64,000 nucleotides of DNA from the NCBI GenBank assembly GCA_963664655.2, contig OY761554.1, positions 2,976,001 through 3,040,000 on the forward strand, in the 5' to 3' direction. Shown here piece after piece: positions 33,191 through 41,976 of this stretch; positions within the stretch are counted from its first letter, which is position 1, and each line of letters starts with the position of its first letter. The stretch comes from Desulfospira sp963664655 (GTDB lineage Bacteria; Desulfobacterota; Desulfobacteria; Desulfobacterales; Desulfobacteraceae). Below the pieces are notes generated by a model. The model was not told the DNA's origin. It saw only the letters and a list, made by a program, of their open reading frames with translations, and did no database searches. The translations under genes and the position numbers were made by a program.

Positions 33191-33435
33191 CAGGGTAATC
33201 GCAACATAACTCCCAAATAATTGAATTTTGGATTATCATATTACAGGTGAAGGTGGTGTAGGGGCAATTCATGAATTGCCCACGTAACGGTTATTCATGA
33301 AAGGGCGATTCATGAATCGCCCCTACAACCGATCCAACAGCACCGCCTCATCCGGTCTCCCGTTTCCGGTCTAACGGTTTCCGTTTACCATCAAAATTGA
33401 CATTACCCCCAGGCAAGTTACCTGCGTTAGCCCTG
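33191..33435. mobile_element. Degenerate MITE-like element with nested REP hairpin
   Basis: Ends CAGGGTAATCGCAACATAA and TTACCTGCGTTAGCCCTG are diverged forms of the terminal repeats of the element at 35182-35372. The interior (TTGGATTATCATAT..., a GTAGGGGC...GCCCCTAC palindrome at 33258-33326, then ATCCGGTCTCC) is close to that of the element at 54665-54931. Confidence 0.65.
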
Positions 33436-33537
33436 GGGTGGTAATGGATATGGGTTGACCTTTTTAATGAACAGCAGTTTAATCAAATTTTTATATTCGG
33501 TTTACCCTCTAATGATTTTAAAAAAAAGGAAGGTCCT

Positions 33538-33888
33538 TTGAATCCCGTATTGGCCGCCGTAGCCCTGTTGATTTGCAGCAACGTCTTTATGACATTTGCC
33601 TGGTATGCCCATCTTAAAGAACTGAATCACAGCCTTTGGATCACTGCGGCCCTGATCAGCTGGGGCATTGCATTGTTTGAATACCTGCTGCAGGTGCCGG
33701 CCAACCGGATCGGGCATACTGTGTTGTCCGTCGGCCAGTTAAAAATTATTCAGGAAGTTATTACACTATCTGTTTTTGTCCCTTTTTCAGTGTTTTATCT
33801 GAAAGAACCGTTCAAGCTCGATTACGTATGGGCCGGATTCTGCCTGATGGGCGCGGTGTTTTTCATCTTCAGGAGCAAACTTCTTTAA
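33538..33888 (+). CDS. DUF486 / DMT-like four-helix membrane protein
   Basis: 116 aa from a TTG start preceded by GGAAGG. Four membrane helices with the family phrases ICSNVFMTFAWYAHL, LISWGIALFEYLLQVPANRI and WAGFCLMGAVFFIFR. The DUF486 family belongs to the drug/metabolite transporter superfamily and resembles a half-size EmrE-like unit; substrate unknown. It stands alone between mobile elements and the phosphoesterase genes. Confidence 0.9.
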   Translation: MNPVLAAVALLICSNVFMTFAWYAHLKELNHSLWITAALISWGIALFEYLLQVPANRIGHTVLSVGQLKIIQEVITLSVFVPFSVFYLKEPFKLDYVWAGFCLMGAVFFIFRSKLL

Positions 33889-34024
33889 AGTTGGCACAAA
33901 AGATCAATGGCAGGCCGTTTTTTAAGGTATGGGGCGGCCCGGGCCTTGGGTGATTTCTCCGGAAGCTTCATGTCCGGCGTTTTCCTTTCTGCTGCCGGGG
34001 GCATTGCCGGGGGCATCCTCCCTG

Positions 34025-35083
34025 TCACTGCCGGACCGTATAGGAAAAGGTGTCCAGGACCTGCCAGGAATGGTCATCCTCAGGATGGGTCAGGGCTTTC
34101 CAGCGAACCGTTACGTCAGGCCCCGCCACGGTCACCAGGATGTAACCGTAAAGCTCATCGTTGTGATACTCCCCGGTTATCCTGTCCGCTTCCCTGTACA
34201 CGCCGGACCAGGTCCGGCGCTTTCCGCCGGCAGATCCCCCGATCATCTGGCGTATGGGCCGGCCCCGGCTGTCGGCAATCAAAGCGCGGTCATAAAAGTG
34301 GTCATGGCCGCAAAAATAAATTCTGGCCCCGGCCTTGCCGATACTGTCCCAAAATGTGTCGCGCAGCCCGGGAAAACAGGCCAGGTTGTCCTTATGGTGG
34401 AGTTCAAACGCCGGTTCATGGCCGTAAATAAACACATGGGCAAGGGAATTGCCCTCCAATTGCCGGTCCAGCCATGCCTGATTGATTTTATGCTGGCCCC
34501 CGCTGTACTGGTCCAGCCCAACGAAAAACGCATTTTGATAAGAAAAGCTGTAGGTCAGTCCCTCTTCGCCAACCGGTCCGTTTTTCGGGATATAGCTTTC
34601 GGCAAACGCCTCCTGAAAGGCCTTTTTCAACCGGGCAGATGAACCGGGGGGCGGTTCAAGATGGGCCGGCAGCGGCGGCAGCACCAGGCGCTCGGGTCCG
34701 TCATCGTGGTTTCCCCGGATGGGATACACCCGGATACCGGAGCGGTAGACCGGGGCCATGGCCTTTTTCCAGTTCTGATACTGGACCGGGTATGGGGTCC
34801 CCCCGTTCCTGAACCAGCCGTTGACCAGATCGCCGGAGATCAGCACGAGGTCAGGGTGTTCCCGCACAATGTCATTGGCAATGGCCTGGACAACGCTGTC
34901 GTTGACACAGGAGTGGCCGTCTGGTGCCCGGTTGGGTCCCTGGGTGTCCGTGACCACGGCAAATTTCCAGGTGCTTACACCGGTACCGGGAGGTGTGGCC
35001 ACCCGGATACAGGAAGCACCGGCCAGGGAAAATGCTAAAATCAGGGCCAGCAGAACAGGCCAATGGTTTTTATGGGATGGCAT
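34025..35083 (-). CDS. Exported metallophosphoesterase (lipoprotein-like)
   Basis: 352 aa from the ATG at 35083. Signal peptide with a possible lipobox (AGASC). Calcineurin-like fold: FAVVTDTQ, LISGDL, YPIRGNHDDG, then IYGHEP and FCGHDHFYD carry the dimetal ligands in the usual order. It should hydrolyse phosphoesters in the periplasm or at the cell surface. The frame is open upstream to 35164, but that part crosses the palindromic promoter region. A truncated copy lies 1.3 kb away. Confidence 0.87.
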   Translation of the reverse strand: MPSHKNHWPVLLALILAFSLAGASCIRVATPPGTGVSTWKFAVVTDTQGPNRAPDGHSCVNDSVVQAIANDIVREHPDLVLISGDLVNGWFRNGGTPYPVQYQNWKKAMAPVYRSGIRVYPIRGNHDDGPERLVLPPLPAHLEPPPGSSARLKKAFQEAFAESYIPKNGPVGEEGLTYSFSYQNAFFVGLDQYSGGQHKINQAWLDRQLEGNSLAHVFIYGHEPAFELHHKDNLACFPGLRDTFWDSIGKAGARIYFCGHDHFYDRALIADSRGRPIRQMIGGSAGGKRRTWSGVYREADRITGEYHNDELYGYILVTVAGPDVTVRWKALTHPEDDHSWQVLDTFSYTVRQ

Positions 35084-35129
35084 GGCAGTTTTCCATTTTA
35101 GACGTTTATAGAGTTCATTCCAACCAATA

Positions 35130-35149
35130 ATGACGTTAATAAACGTCAT
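35130..35149. promoter_or_regulatory. ATGACGTT-AATA-AACGTCAT palindrome upstream of the phosphoesterase
   Basis: Perfect 8-bp arms, 47 bp before the start codon; identical to the site at 33146-33165. Candidate operator or leader hairpin. Confidence 0.5.
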
Positions 35150-35181
35150 ATTCTGATCTGTCAACCCCGAATTCCAGGGTC

Positions 35182-35372
35182 ACAGGGCAATCGCATGTAA
35201 AAATTTAAGTGACATCTCCAATAAGCCTGAACCAAGACCGGAAACCGGAGACGGGAGACAGAAATGCGACCCCCCTAAGGATGCGCTATCCGGTCTCCCT
35301 TTTTCCGGTCTGCGTTTTTTACATCCTCACTCACATTCACCACAGTCGGCAGATTACATGCGATTGCCCTGT
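35182..35372. mobile_element. MITE-like element, perfect 19-bp terminal inverted repeats
   Basis: ACAGGGCAATCGCATGTAA at 35182-35200 is repeated exactly in inverse at 35354-35372. The 191-bp element has no frame of its own. Inside lie purine-rich ACCGGAAACCGGAGACGGG and pyrimidine-rich TCCGGTCTCC tracts that can pair. No clear target duplication was seen. Related copies: 33191-33435 and 54665-54931; a half-similar stretch starts near 5108. Confidence 0.8.
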
Positions 35373-35389
35373 TGTCCCATAAAATTTCT

Positions 35390-35419
35390 TTGACAAGACC
35401 CCGTATTCTGGTCTATATC
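35390..35419 (+). promoter_or_regulatory. Sigma-70-like promoter before repeat array B
   Basis: TTGACA (35390-35395), 18 bp, TATATC (35414-35419). Transcription from it would start about 20 bp before array B and run towards the histidine kinase gene, giving a leader of about 450 nt. Confidence 0.5.
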
Positions 35420-35443
35420 ACCTTGGTTTTATAAAAATTTTTT

Positions 35444-35624
35444 TATTAGAAAGTCTTATTAACGCCCTGAGAAGACTTTCAATATTTGTTGCGGGCGGTG
35501 CTTGGTTGGATAACCCAAGCCGTCCGTGACGGTTATATGAAAGTCTCACTAACAAGCCGAAAAGACTTTCATTTTTCGTTGTGGGCGGTGCTTGGTTGGA
35601 TAACCAAGGCGGCCCGTGGCCGTT
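35444..35624. repeat. Tandem hairpin repeat array B (two units)
   Basis: Unit 1 (from 35444) has GAAAGTCT...AGACTTTC, then AATATTTGTTG and the CCGTC-CGT-GACGG hairpin. Unit 2 (from 35534) has the TTTTTCGTTG linker and the alternative 3' hairpin CGGCC-CGT-GGCCG. Period 90 bp. Same orientation as the downstream kinase gene. Confidence 0.85.
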
Positions 35625-35876
35625 ATAGCGGAACAGTTTAACCGGTTGATAAAGTGTTTGAGATGTTGTTTGGTTTTATGATGTTGTCTATTTTGCCCAG
35701 GGGGGGATGCCGCCTTAATGCCCAAATCCCTTCGGGCTGTCCTGCCGTTTCATTATGCCTTGTGCGGTACGGGGTGTCTTAGAGAATCGTCCTATTCCAA
35801 AAAATCAGAAAGTTAATATGGCAATGACGGAATAAGACTTCTTTAAAGCCGCCGGGATCAAGACAAAGGCAACATC

Positions 35877-38800
35877 ATGTTTAAAAGCAAAGACACGCCC
35901 CTCAGCAATGGTTTCTCCCCCGCCCCTGACACCATACTGGTAAACTCTTTAAGGGTTCTGGTGCCCCTGTACCTGACCTACTTTATTTTTGTATTAAGTG
36001 TTTTTTTAATTTTTATCCCCCACCAGAAACAGCAGATCTTAAACCAGAAAAAACAGGCCATTCTTCACCTGACAGAGGGCGCCATAAGCCTGCTTGCCGA
36101 ATACAATGCACGGATTGAGCGAAATGAGATTTCCATGGAAACGGCCCAAAAAGAGGCCATGAACCTCCTGAAAAACATTAAATACGGCACCAACGGAAAA
36201 GGGTATTTCTGGATCAGTGATGTGTCCGGGACAATCATTATGCACCCGCATATAGACCAGTCCCGGTGGAAAGAACTTGAGAAGATTAAACTGCCGGATC
36301 AAAAAAGCCTTCCGGACACCATACGGGAAACCATGGAACAAAACGGCCAGGGGTACATTACCTATCCCTGGATGAAAGATGGAAAAATTTCCCTATCCGC
36401 GTCCAAACTCTCATTTGTCAAGGGCTTTGCCCCCTGGCACTGGATTCTGGGCACCGGGATTTACCGGCATGAGATAGACCATGAAATCGGGTTGATCACC
36501 CATAAGTTTATTAAAATTTTTAAGGGAATTTTTATTTTCTTAATTTTTCTATCCGGTTATGTCACCTGGCAGATTGTGCATATCAACCAGAGGAAAAGCC
36601 GGGCAGAGCAGGCCAAGGCCCTTGAAGAACAAGGGACCAAAAAGCTGCTCCAGCTGGTTCAGCTCAACCCCAAAACCCGGGATGCCATTATCGGGTTTGC
36701 CCTCAGGCAGATCATCGACTTAACCCGGAGTGACTTGGGATACCTGGCCATAGTGGACGAAACCCGTCAGCGAATGGACCTTCGCATATGGCAGGGGCCG
36801 GACCTTGAACCGGACTGCCGCCAGGTTGAATATACCCCTGACACCATAGACCTGTGGGCAACACCGCTAAAGGACAGGCAAAGCACCATCATCAACGGGT
36901 GTCCCGGCCGCGGCCACCTCCCCCCTGAAAAATGGCCCGGCCGTCATAAAGGGATCACCCGGTTTTTAGGGGTGCCGGTGTTTGATCAGGACCGTATTGC
37001 CGTTCTGGCCGGCGTGGCCAATAAGAAACAGCCTTATGGCAGCCTGGATGTCCGGCTGCTTCAGCTGATGTCCGAAGGCATGTGGAAAGTCCTTGAAACC
37101 ATAAAAGCCCGGGAAAAACTGGAAAAAAATGAGGAGAAATACCGGCTCCTGGCTGAGAATGCCAGCGATGTCATATGCGTTATCCGGGTTCGTGATTTAA
37201 TGCCGTCTTACATCAGCCAGTCAATTGGACAATTACTGGGATATCCCGGTAAAACGGCCATGGCCCTCCCGTTAAATAAAATGTTCACAGAGTCTTCCGT
37301 AACAAAACTGCGCCATGTCTTTTATCCTAAACCGGTCCATTTTTTTTCATTCCGGCCCGGCAATACCCAGTCCCTGGTACTGGAGCTGGAAATGATCAAA
37401 AAAGACGGCGCTGTCATCTGGACGGAACATACCTACCGCCCCCTTTTTGATAAAAACGGACAAGCGGACAATATGGTCTCCGTGATCAGGGATATTACCC
37501 AGCGAAAGACTTTGGAAAATGAGCTGATTCAAAGCCATGGCGCTCTTGAACGCGCCCAGAAAATTGCCAAAATCGGTTCCTGGTCCTTTGACCCTGAGTC
37601 CGGTACCTTTCAGCATTCAAATGAATGTCATCGGATTTATGAAAATGATCTTGACAGAAATCCCCTTTCTCTGGAAGAACACTTTAAAATGTATTCATAC
37701 CAGGACCGGAAGAGACTGGACACAGCAATAAAAACAGCGGTGTCAAGCGGCATTCCCTTTGATATTGAAACCCTTTTAACCCTGCCTTCAAAAACGGAAA
37801 AATGGATTCATATTATTTGTAACCCCCGGGAAAAATCGGGCCCCAAAGGATATGCCCTGAGCGGCACCACCCAGGATATTTCCCAGCGAAAAAACATGGA
37901 GCGTCAGATCAGGCAAAGCCAGAAACTGGAGGCAATGGGAACGCTTTCCGGCGGCATTGCCCATGATTTCAACAACATTCTGTCATCCATTATGGGGTTC
38001 ACGGAGCTTGCCCGGCTGGATCTGGAAGACCGCCCCGAAGTTCTCAAGACCCTGGACCATGTCATGGCGGGTGGTATCCGGGCAAGGGAACTGGTTAAAC
38101 AGATCCTGACCTTCAGCCGGAAAACGGAGGTTCGACAGACCGCCGTAAAGCCGGCCATTATGATCAAAGAAAGCCTTAAGTTCCTGAAAGCCTCTGTCCC
38201 CAAGAGTATTGAAATTCAAAGCCGGATTGCGGAGCAAGACTGCATGATCTTTGCCGATCCCACCCAGATCCACCAGGTGCTGCTGAACCTGTTTACCAAT
38301 TCCGTCCATGCCATGAAGGCAAACGGCGGGTGTCTTGACGTTTCTTTGAAAACCATCCGGCTTGAACTAAGGGATTCCCTGTGCAAGGAAATTTGTCCGG
38401 GCCGCTATGTTGAAATATCCGTCAGCGATACCGGGTGCGGCATTCCCCGCCATTTAATGGATAAAATATTTGATCCTTTTTTTACCACTAAAAAACGGGG
38501 GGAGGGGACCGGGTTGGGCCTTTCAACCGCCTACGGCATTGTGAGTTCTTTGAAAGGCAAGATTCTGGTTCACAGCCGGCCGGGATGTGGAACACGGTTT
38601 ACCATTCTCATCCCGGAACATACCAGTGACGTCAAAGAGGTTTCCAATGAGAGCGGCATTCCAATGATAACCCGGGGAAACAGCCGGCTGCTGATCGTGG
38701 ATGATGAAGCCGATATCCGGGACTGGACATCACAGATGCTGTCCGCCCATGGCTATCAAATTTCAACCGCCTCAAACGGGAATGACGCCTTAGCAATATT

Positions 38801-39053
38801 CAACGAACAGAAGGACCGGTTTGACCTGGTGTTGACCGATTTTTCCATGCCGGGAATGGACGGCATTTCACTGTCCAAGCAAATAAATGCCTTAAGGCCC
38901 GATCTGCCCATCCTTTTATGCACCGGAATGCTTGAGGGAAAAGCCAGGGAAATACTTGCCAACACCTGTATTTCAGGGATTATCATGAAACCCGTCATCG
39001 CAGGAGAACTGGCCGGGGCCATAGAAACCGCATTAAAGGGAACCAAAGGATGA
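35877..39053 (+). CDS. Hybrid sensor histidine kinase (Cache-GAF-PAS-PAS-HisKA-HATPase-REC)
   Basis: 1058 aa. Membrane helices at about 27-50 and 216-236 flank a periplasmic single Cache domain (NIKYGTNGKGYFWISDVSGT, then APWHWILGTGIY). A GAF-like domain (about 255-410) and two PAS domains (about 420-545 and 550-675) follow. The kinase core has the H-box GGIAHDFNNILSS, N-box and GTGLGLS. A receiver at about 935-1055 has the phosphorylated Asp in LVLTDFSMPGMDG. The Cache type binds small organic acids in known cases; the ligand here is unknown. No DNA-binding partner is adjacent. The long leader contains repeat array B. Confidence 0.92.
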   Translation: MFKSKDTPLSNGFSPAPDTILVNSLRVLVPLYLTYFIFVLSVFLIFIPHQKQQILNQKKQAILHLTEGAISLLAEYNARIERNEISMETAQKEAMNLLKNIKYGTNGKGYFWISDVSGTIIMHPHIDQSRWKELEKIKLPDQKSLPDTIRETMEQNGQGYITYPWMKDGKISLSASKLSFVKGFAPWHWILGTGIYRHEIDHEIGLITHKFIKIFKGIFIFLIFLSGYVTWQIVHINQRKSRAEQAKALEEQGTKKLLQLVQLNPKTRDAIIGFALRQIIDLTRSDLGYLAIVDETRQRMDLRIWQGPDLEPDCRQVEYTPDTIDLWATPLKDRQSTIINGCPGRGHLPPEKWPGRHKGITRFLGVPVFDQDRIAVLAGVANKKQPYGSLDVRLLQLMSEGMWKVLETIKAREKLEKNEEKYRLLAENASDVICVIRVRDLMPSYISQSIGQLLGYPGKTAMALPLNKMFTESSVTKLRHVFYPKPVHFFSFRPGNTQSLVLELEMIKKDGAVIWTEHTYRPLFDKNGQADNMVSVIRDITQRKTLENELIQSHGALERAQKIAKIGSWSFDPESGTFQHSNECHRIYENDLDRNPLSLEEHFKMYSYQDRKRLDTAIKTAVSSGIPFDIETLLTLPSKTEKWIHIICNPREKSGPKGYALSGTTQDISQRKNMERQIRQSQKLEAMGTLSGGIAHDFNNILSSIMGFTELARLDLEDRPEVLKTLDHVMAGGIRARELVKQILTFSRKTEVRQTAVKPAIMIKESLKFLKASVPKSIEIQSRIAEQDCMIFADPTQIHQVLLNLFTNSVHAMKANGGCLDVSLKTIRLELRDSLCKEICPGRYVEISVSDTGCGIPRHLMDKIFDPFFTTKKRGEGTGLGLSTAYGIVSSLKGKILVHSRPGCGTRFTILIPEHTSDVKEVSNESGIPMITRGNSRLLIVDDEADIRDWTSQMLSAHGYQISTASNGNDALAIFNEQKDRFDLVLTDFSMPGMDGISLSKQINALRPDLPILLCTGMLEGKAREILANTCISGIIMKPVIAGELAGAIETALKGTKG

Positions 39054-39237
39054 TCCGCTTACGGATGGTTGATGATGATCCGGGCGTTTCCGGATTTTAA
39101 TACCGGATCCCTGACCCTCACACAGCCGTGGCGGTTTAGGGGCGTCTCCCCAGCCCCCATTTTCGGCACGTTTCTTGCTGTGTTTTGCCCCATACCACCT
39201 GTTTATCAACTCAAGCCAAGAAAGGAAAACCGTTAGG

Positions 39238-41235
39238 ATGAAGATGTCTTTAAGATCCAAGCTGCTCATCGGGGGTATCCTGGCCTCCATGCTTCCCCTG
39301 GCCGTTACCGGTTATTTTTCGGTAACCGAATCTACTCATGCCCTGGTAAAAAGCGCTGAATCCCAGTCCTTTCAGGTGGCAAGCGATCTGGCCGCCCTGG
39401 CCGAAGAGTTGGTTACCCAGGAAAAAAGCTTTGCCCTGGCCATGGCCCAGGCCCCTGTCATCAAGGAAACCGTCTCAACCATATATGATAACGGCCTGAG
39501 TTATCCGAAAGGGAAGATTGAGGATTTAAAACAGTTTCTAATTGACGCATTTGGTCAAACCAAGGGCAAATATGAGGCACTTCTTGTATTGGATAAGACC
39601 GGAAAGGTTGTTGCCGACAGCCGCAAAGAAGGAACAAAAATTTTTTCCCTGGCCGACCGGCAATATTTTATTGATGCCAGAAAAGGAAGCGTCTGCCTGA
39701 GCAACCCTATTTTATCAAAGGCCAGCGGGCGGCCGGTTTTTGTTATCGCCGCACCGGTGAAAAAACCGGATGGAACATTTATGGGCGCCTTTGTCAGCAT
39801 CATTGCCATGACCGAACTGAGCAATACCATTACCAAAGTAAAGATAGGAGAAACCGGGTATCCGTTTGTCACTGACAACAAGGGAAATCTAATTGCCCAT
39901 CCGGTTCCTGATCTTATTTTTAAGACAAACGTGGCCGATGTGCCTGGAATGGAAGTTATTGCCGCCAAGATGACCGGCCAGGAGGAAGGCACCGCGTATT
40001 ATACATACAAAGGGACAAAGAAAATCGCAGGATTTTTTCCTGTCAAATCGGCCAGCTGGAGTGTCTGCGTCACCCAGAATGAAAAAGAATTGCTGGCACC
40101 CGCCCAATCAATTTACAAAATCCTGCTTATCATTGGCGCCATTTCCTTTGTTTTGGTTTTTGCCGGGATTTTCTTTTTTGTCAAAGGCATCATGGCCCAA
40201 TTGGGCGGGGAACCTGAAGATATTGCCCGTATCGCCGACACCATTGCCGGCGGGGATTTGACCATTCAATTTAAAGGGGATGGGGACAAACTCACCGGTA
40301 TTTATGCGGCCATGAAAAAAATGTCGGAAAACCTGACCCATATGCTCAAAGAGGTTACCGGCGGGGTCCGGACCCTGACCACCTCCTCAACAGAGCTATC
40401 CGCTGTTTCAGAACAAATGGCATCCAATTCCGAAGACACCTGGGCAAAGGCCAACCGTGTGGCCGCCGCTGCAGAAGAAATGAGCGCCAGCATGAACTCA
40501 GTGGCAGCCGCCACCGAACAGACCTCGGCCAATATTCACATGATCATTGCCGCGGCTGAGGAAATGTCCGCCACTATTTCTGAGATCGCATCCAATACGG
40601 CCAAAGGCAGCCAGACCACCATTGATGCCGTCAAAAAGGCTGAAGAGGTCTCCGGCAAAGTCAATGAACTCGGTGCCGCGGCCTCCCAGATCAGCAAAGT
40701 TACCGAAACCATTGCCGACATCTCTGAGCAGACCAACCTTCTGGCCCTTAATGCCACCATTGAAGCGGCACGGGCCGGTGAGGCCGGCAAAGGGTTTGCC
40801 ATTGTGGCCGCAGAAATCAAGGCCCTGGCCCATCAGACAGCGGAGGCCACCGATGAAATCGGAACCCGGATCGGTGAGGTGCAGAAAAGCACCAATGAAT
40901 CTGTCGCCGCCATTAACGAAATTGTTGATGTTATCAATGAGGTGAACACCATTGTGACGTCTGTGGCCGCAGCCATTGAAGAACAGACCGCCACCACCCG
41001 GGAAATCTCCCACAATGTGAGCCAGGCCGGAACCGGGGTTCAGGATGTCAATGAGAACGTCAGCCAGGCTTCCGTGGCCTCCGAGGAGGTCAGCCAGGAT
41101 ATTCACCAGGTCAGCCAGGCAGCCGACAAAATGAAAAACGGCAGCCTTCAGGTTAACGAAAGCGCCGGCGAACTGTCCAGGCTCGCCGGGAACCTTAACC
41201 GGCTGATTTCCCGGTTTGCCCTGGAAAAGTCTTAA
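39238..41235 (+). CDS. Methyl-accepting chemotaxis protein with dCache sensor
   Basis: 665 aa from the ATG at 39238 (an in-frame start at 39175 lacks support; AAAGGA and AGGA precede 39238). Membrane helix about 10-30, a double Cache domain (about 35-295: LLVLDKTGKVVADSRKEG, DRQYFIDARKG and GYPFVTDNKGNLIAHP), second helix (306-328), HAMP, then the signalling hairpin with EQTNLLALNATIEAARAGEA. dCache receptors commonly bind amino or organic acids. The signalling half is close to that of the chemoreceptor at 1.6 kb. Confidence 0.94.
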   Translation: MKMSLRSKLLIGGILASMLPLAVTGYFSVTESTHALVKSAESQSFQVASDLAALAEELVTQEKSFALAMAQAPVIKETVSTIYDNGLSYPKGKIEDLKQFLIDAFGQTKGKYEALLVLDKTGKVVADSRKEGTKIFSLADRQYFIDARKGSVCLSNPILSKASGRPVFVIAAPVKKPDGTFMGAFVSIIAMTELSNTITKVKIGETGYPFVTDNKGNLIAHPVPDLIFKTNVADVPGMEVIAAKMTGQEEGTAYYTYKGTKKIAGFFPVKSASWSVCVTQNEKELLAPAQSIYKILLIIGAISFVLVFAGIFFFVKGIMAQLGGEPEDIARIADTIAGGDLTIQFKGDGDKLTGIYAAMKKMSENLTHMLKEVTGGVRTLTTSSTELSAVSEQMASNSEDTWAKANRVAAAAEEMSASMNSVAAATEQTSANIHMIIAAAEEMSATISEIASNTAKGSQTTIDAVKKAEEVSGKVNELGAAASQISKVTETIADISEQTNLLALNATIEAARAGEAGKGFAIVAAEIKALAHQTAEATDEIGTRIGEVQKSTNESVAAINEIVDVINEVNTIVTSVAAAIEEQTATTREISHNVSQAGTGVQDVNENVSQASVASEEVSQDIHQVSQAADKMKNGSLQVNESAGELSRLAGNLNRLISRFALEKS

Positions 41236-41312
41236 GGTAATCAGGGGGGGGCAGGCTGAAGGATTGCCCCCCCCTGATCCCCTACGTGCCCTGGTGTAAC
41301 CCCGTTGCAATA

Positions 41313-41357
41313 TTGACTTAAAAGAAAATAAATGTTATCTGGAAATAATTATTATTA
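41313..41357 (+). promoter_or_regulatory. Promoter and PerR-box-like site before the perR-like gene
   Basis: TTGACT (41313-41318), 17 bp, TATCTG (41336-41341), followed at the start-site region by AAATAAT-T-ATTATTA (41343-41357), a 7-1-7 palindrome of Per/Fur-box form. Suggests autoregulation. Confidence 0.55.
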
Positions 41358-41374
41358 AAAAAGAAAGGCCCCCG

Positions 41375-41815
41375 TTGAAAACTGCTCAAAAAAGATTTGA
41401 CACCATCATCAAAAAACTCAAAGAAAACGGCCATAAAATAACGCCCCAGCGAATGGCCATCGTCAGAATTCTGGCCGAAAGCCAGATCCACCCCAGTGTA
41501 GAAGATATCTATATAAAGGTTAAACCCGGCTTTCCCACCATGAGCCTGGCCACGGTATACCGCAATATTTTATTGATCAAATCCCTTGGGGAAGTCCTGG
41601 AACTTGGGTTCCCCGACGGGAGCAACCGGTATGACGGGCAAAAGCCCTTTCCCCACCCCCATGTGATCTGCATTAAATGCAAAAAAATCGTTGATCCGGA
41701 TCTGGACAGCCTGGATGCCATGCAAAAAGAAGTCTCCAAAGAAACCGGTTATACCATTTTGAATCACCGGCTGGATTTTTTCGGCATCTGTAACAGCTGC
41801 AAGGCCAAACAGTAA
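41375..41815 (+). CDS. perR: Fur-family regulator, PerR-like
   Basis: 146 aa from a TTG start with GAAAGG upstream. Winged helix HKITPQRMAIVRILAES with the recognition helix near TMSLATVYRNI, then the metal domain NRYDGQKPFPHPHVICIKC and CNSC. The regulatory site resembles PerR: Asp in RYD, HPH and IVDPD, where Fur would have Glu, and two CxxC zinc pairs. It should repress peroxide-defence genes until its Fe(II) site is oxidised. The adjacent katG promoter holds a matching site. Symbol assigned from residues and context. Confidence 0.85.
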   Translation: MKTAQKRFDTIIKKLKENGHKITPQRMAIVRILAESQIHPSVEDIYIKVKPGFPTMSLATVYRNILLIKSLGEVLELGFPDGSNRYDGQKPFPHPHVICIKCKKIVDPDLDSLDAMQKEVSKETGYTILNHRLDFFGICNSCKAKQ

Positions 41816-41852
41816 TCCCCCTCCGGTCTCCTGTCTGTGGTCAAAATTTTTC

Positions 41853-41880
41853 TTGACAGATAAATAATAACTGTTATCAT
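41853..41880 (+). promoter_or_regulatory. katG promoter with PerR-box-like operator
   Basis: TTGACA (41853-41858), 16 bp, TATCAT (41875-41880). TAATAAC-T-GTTATCA (41865-41879), a 7-1-7 palindrome with one mismatch, lies between and over the two boxes, as expected for repression by a Fur/PerR dimer. Confidence 0.65.
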
Positions 41881-41976
41881 TTGATAAAAATTTTCCCACA
41901 TGGGAAAATTCCTGTCACTCCACTGTAAGTTATTGCAGTGAAACGGTATACCATCATATTTATCAAGGAGGCATCC

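Noticed and set aside
33907..34642. Rightward frames opposite the phosphoesterase
   Set aside because: Arg/Pro-rich, no domain, wholly antisense to a gene with clear metal motifs.
40498..41310. 270-codon frame antisense to the dCache chemoreceptor
   Set aside because: Shadow of the repetitive, highly biased signalling hairpin codons; no ribosome site or domain.
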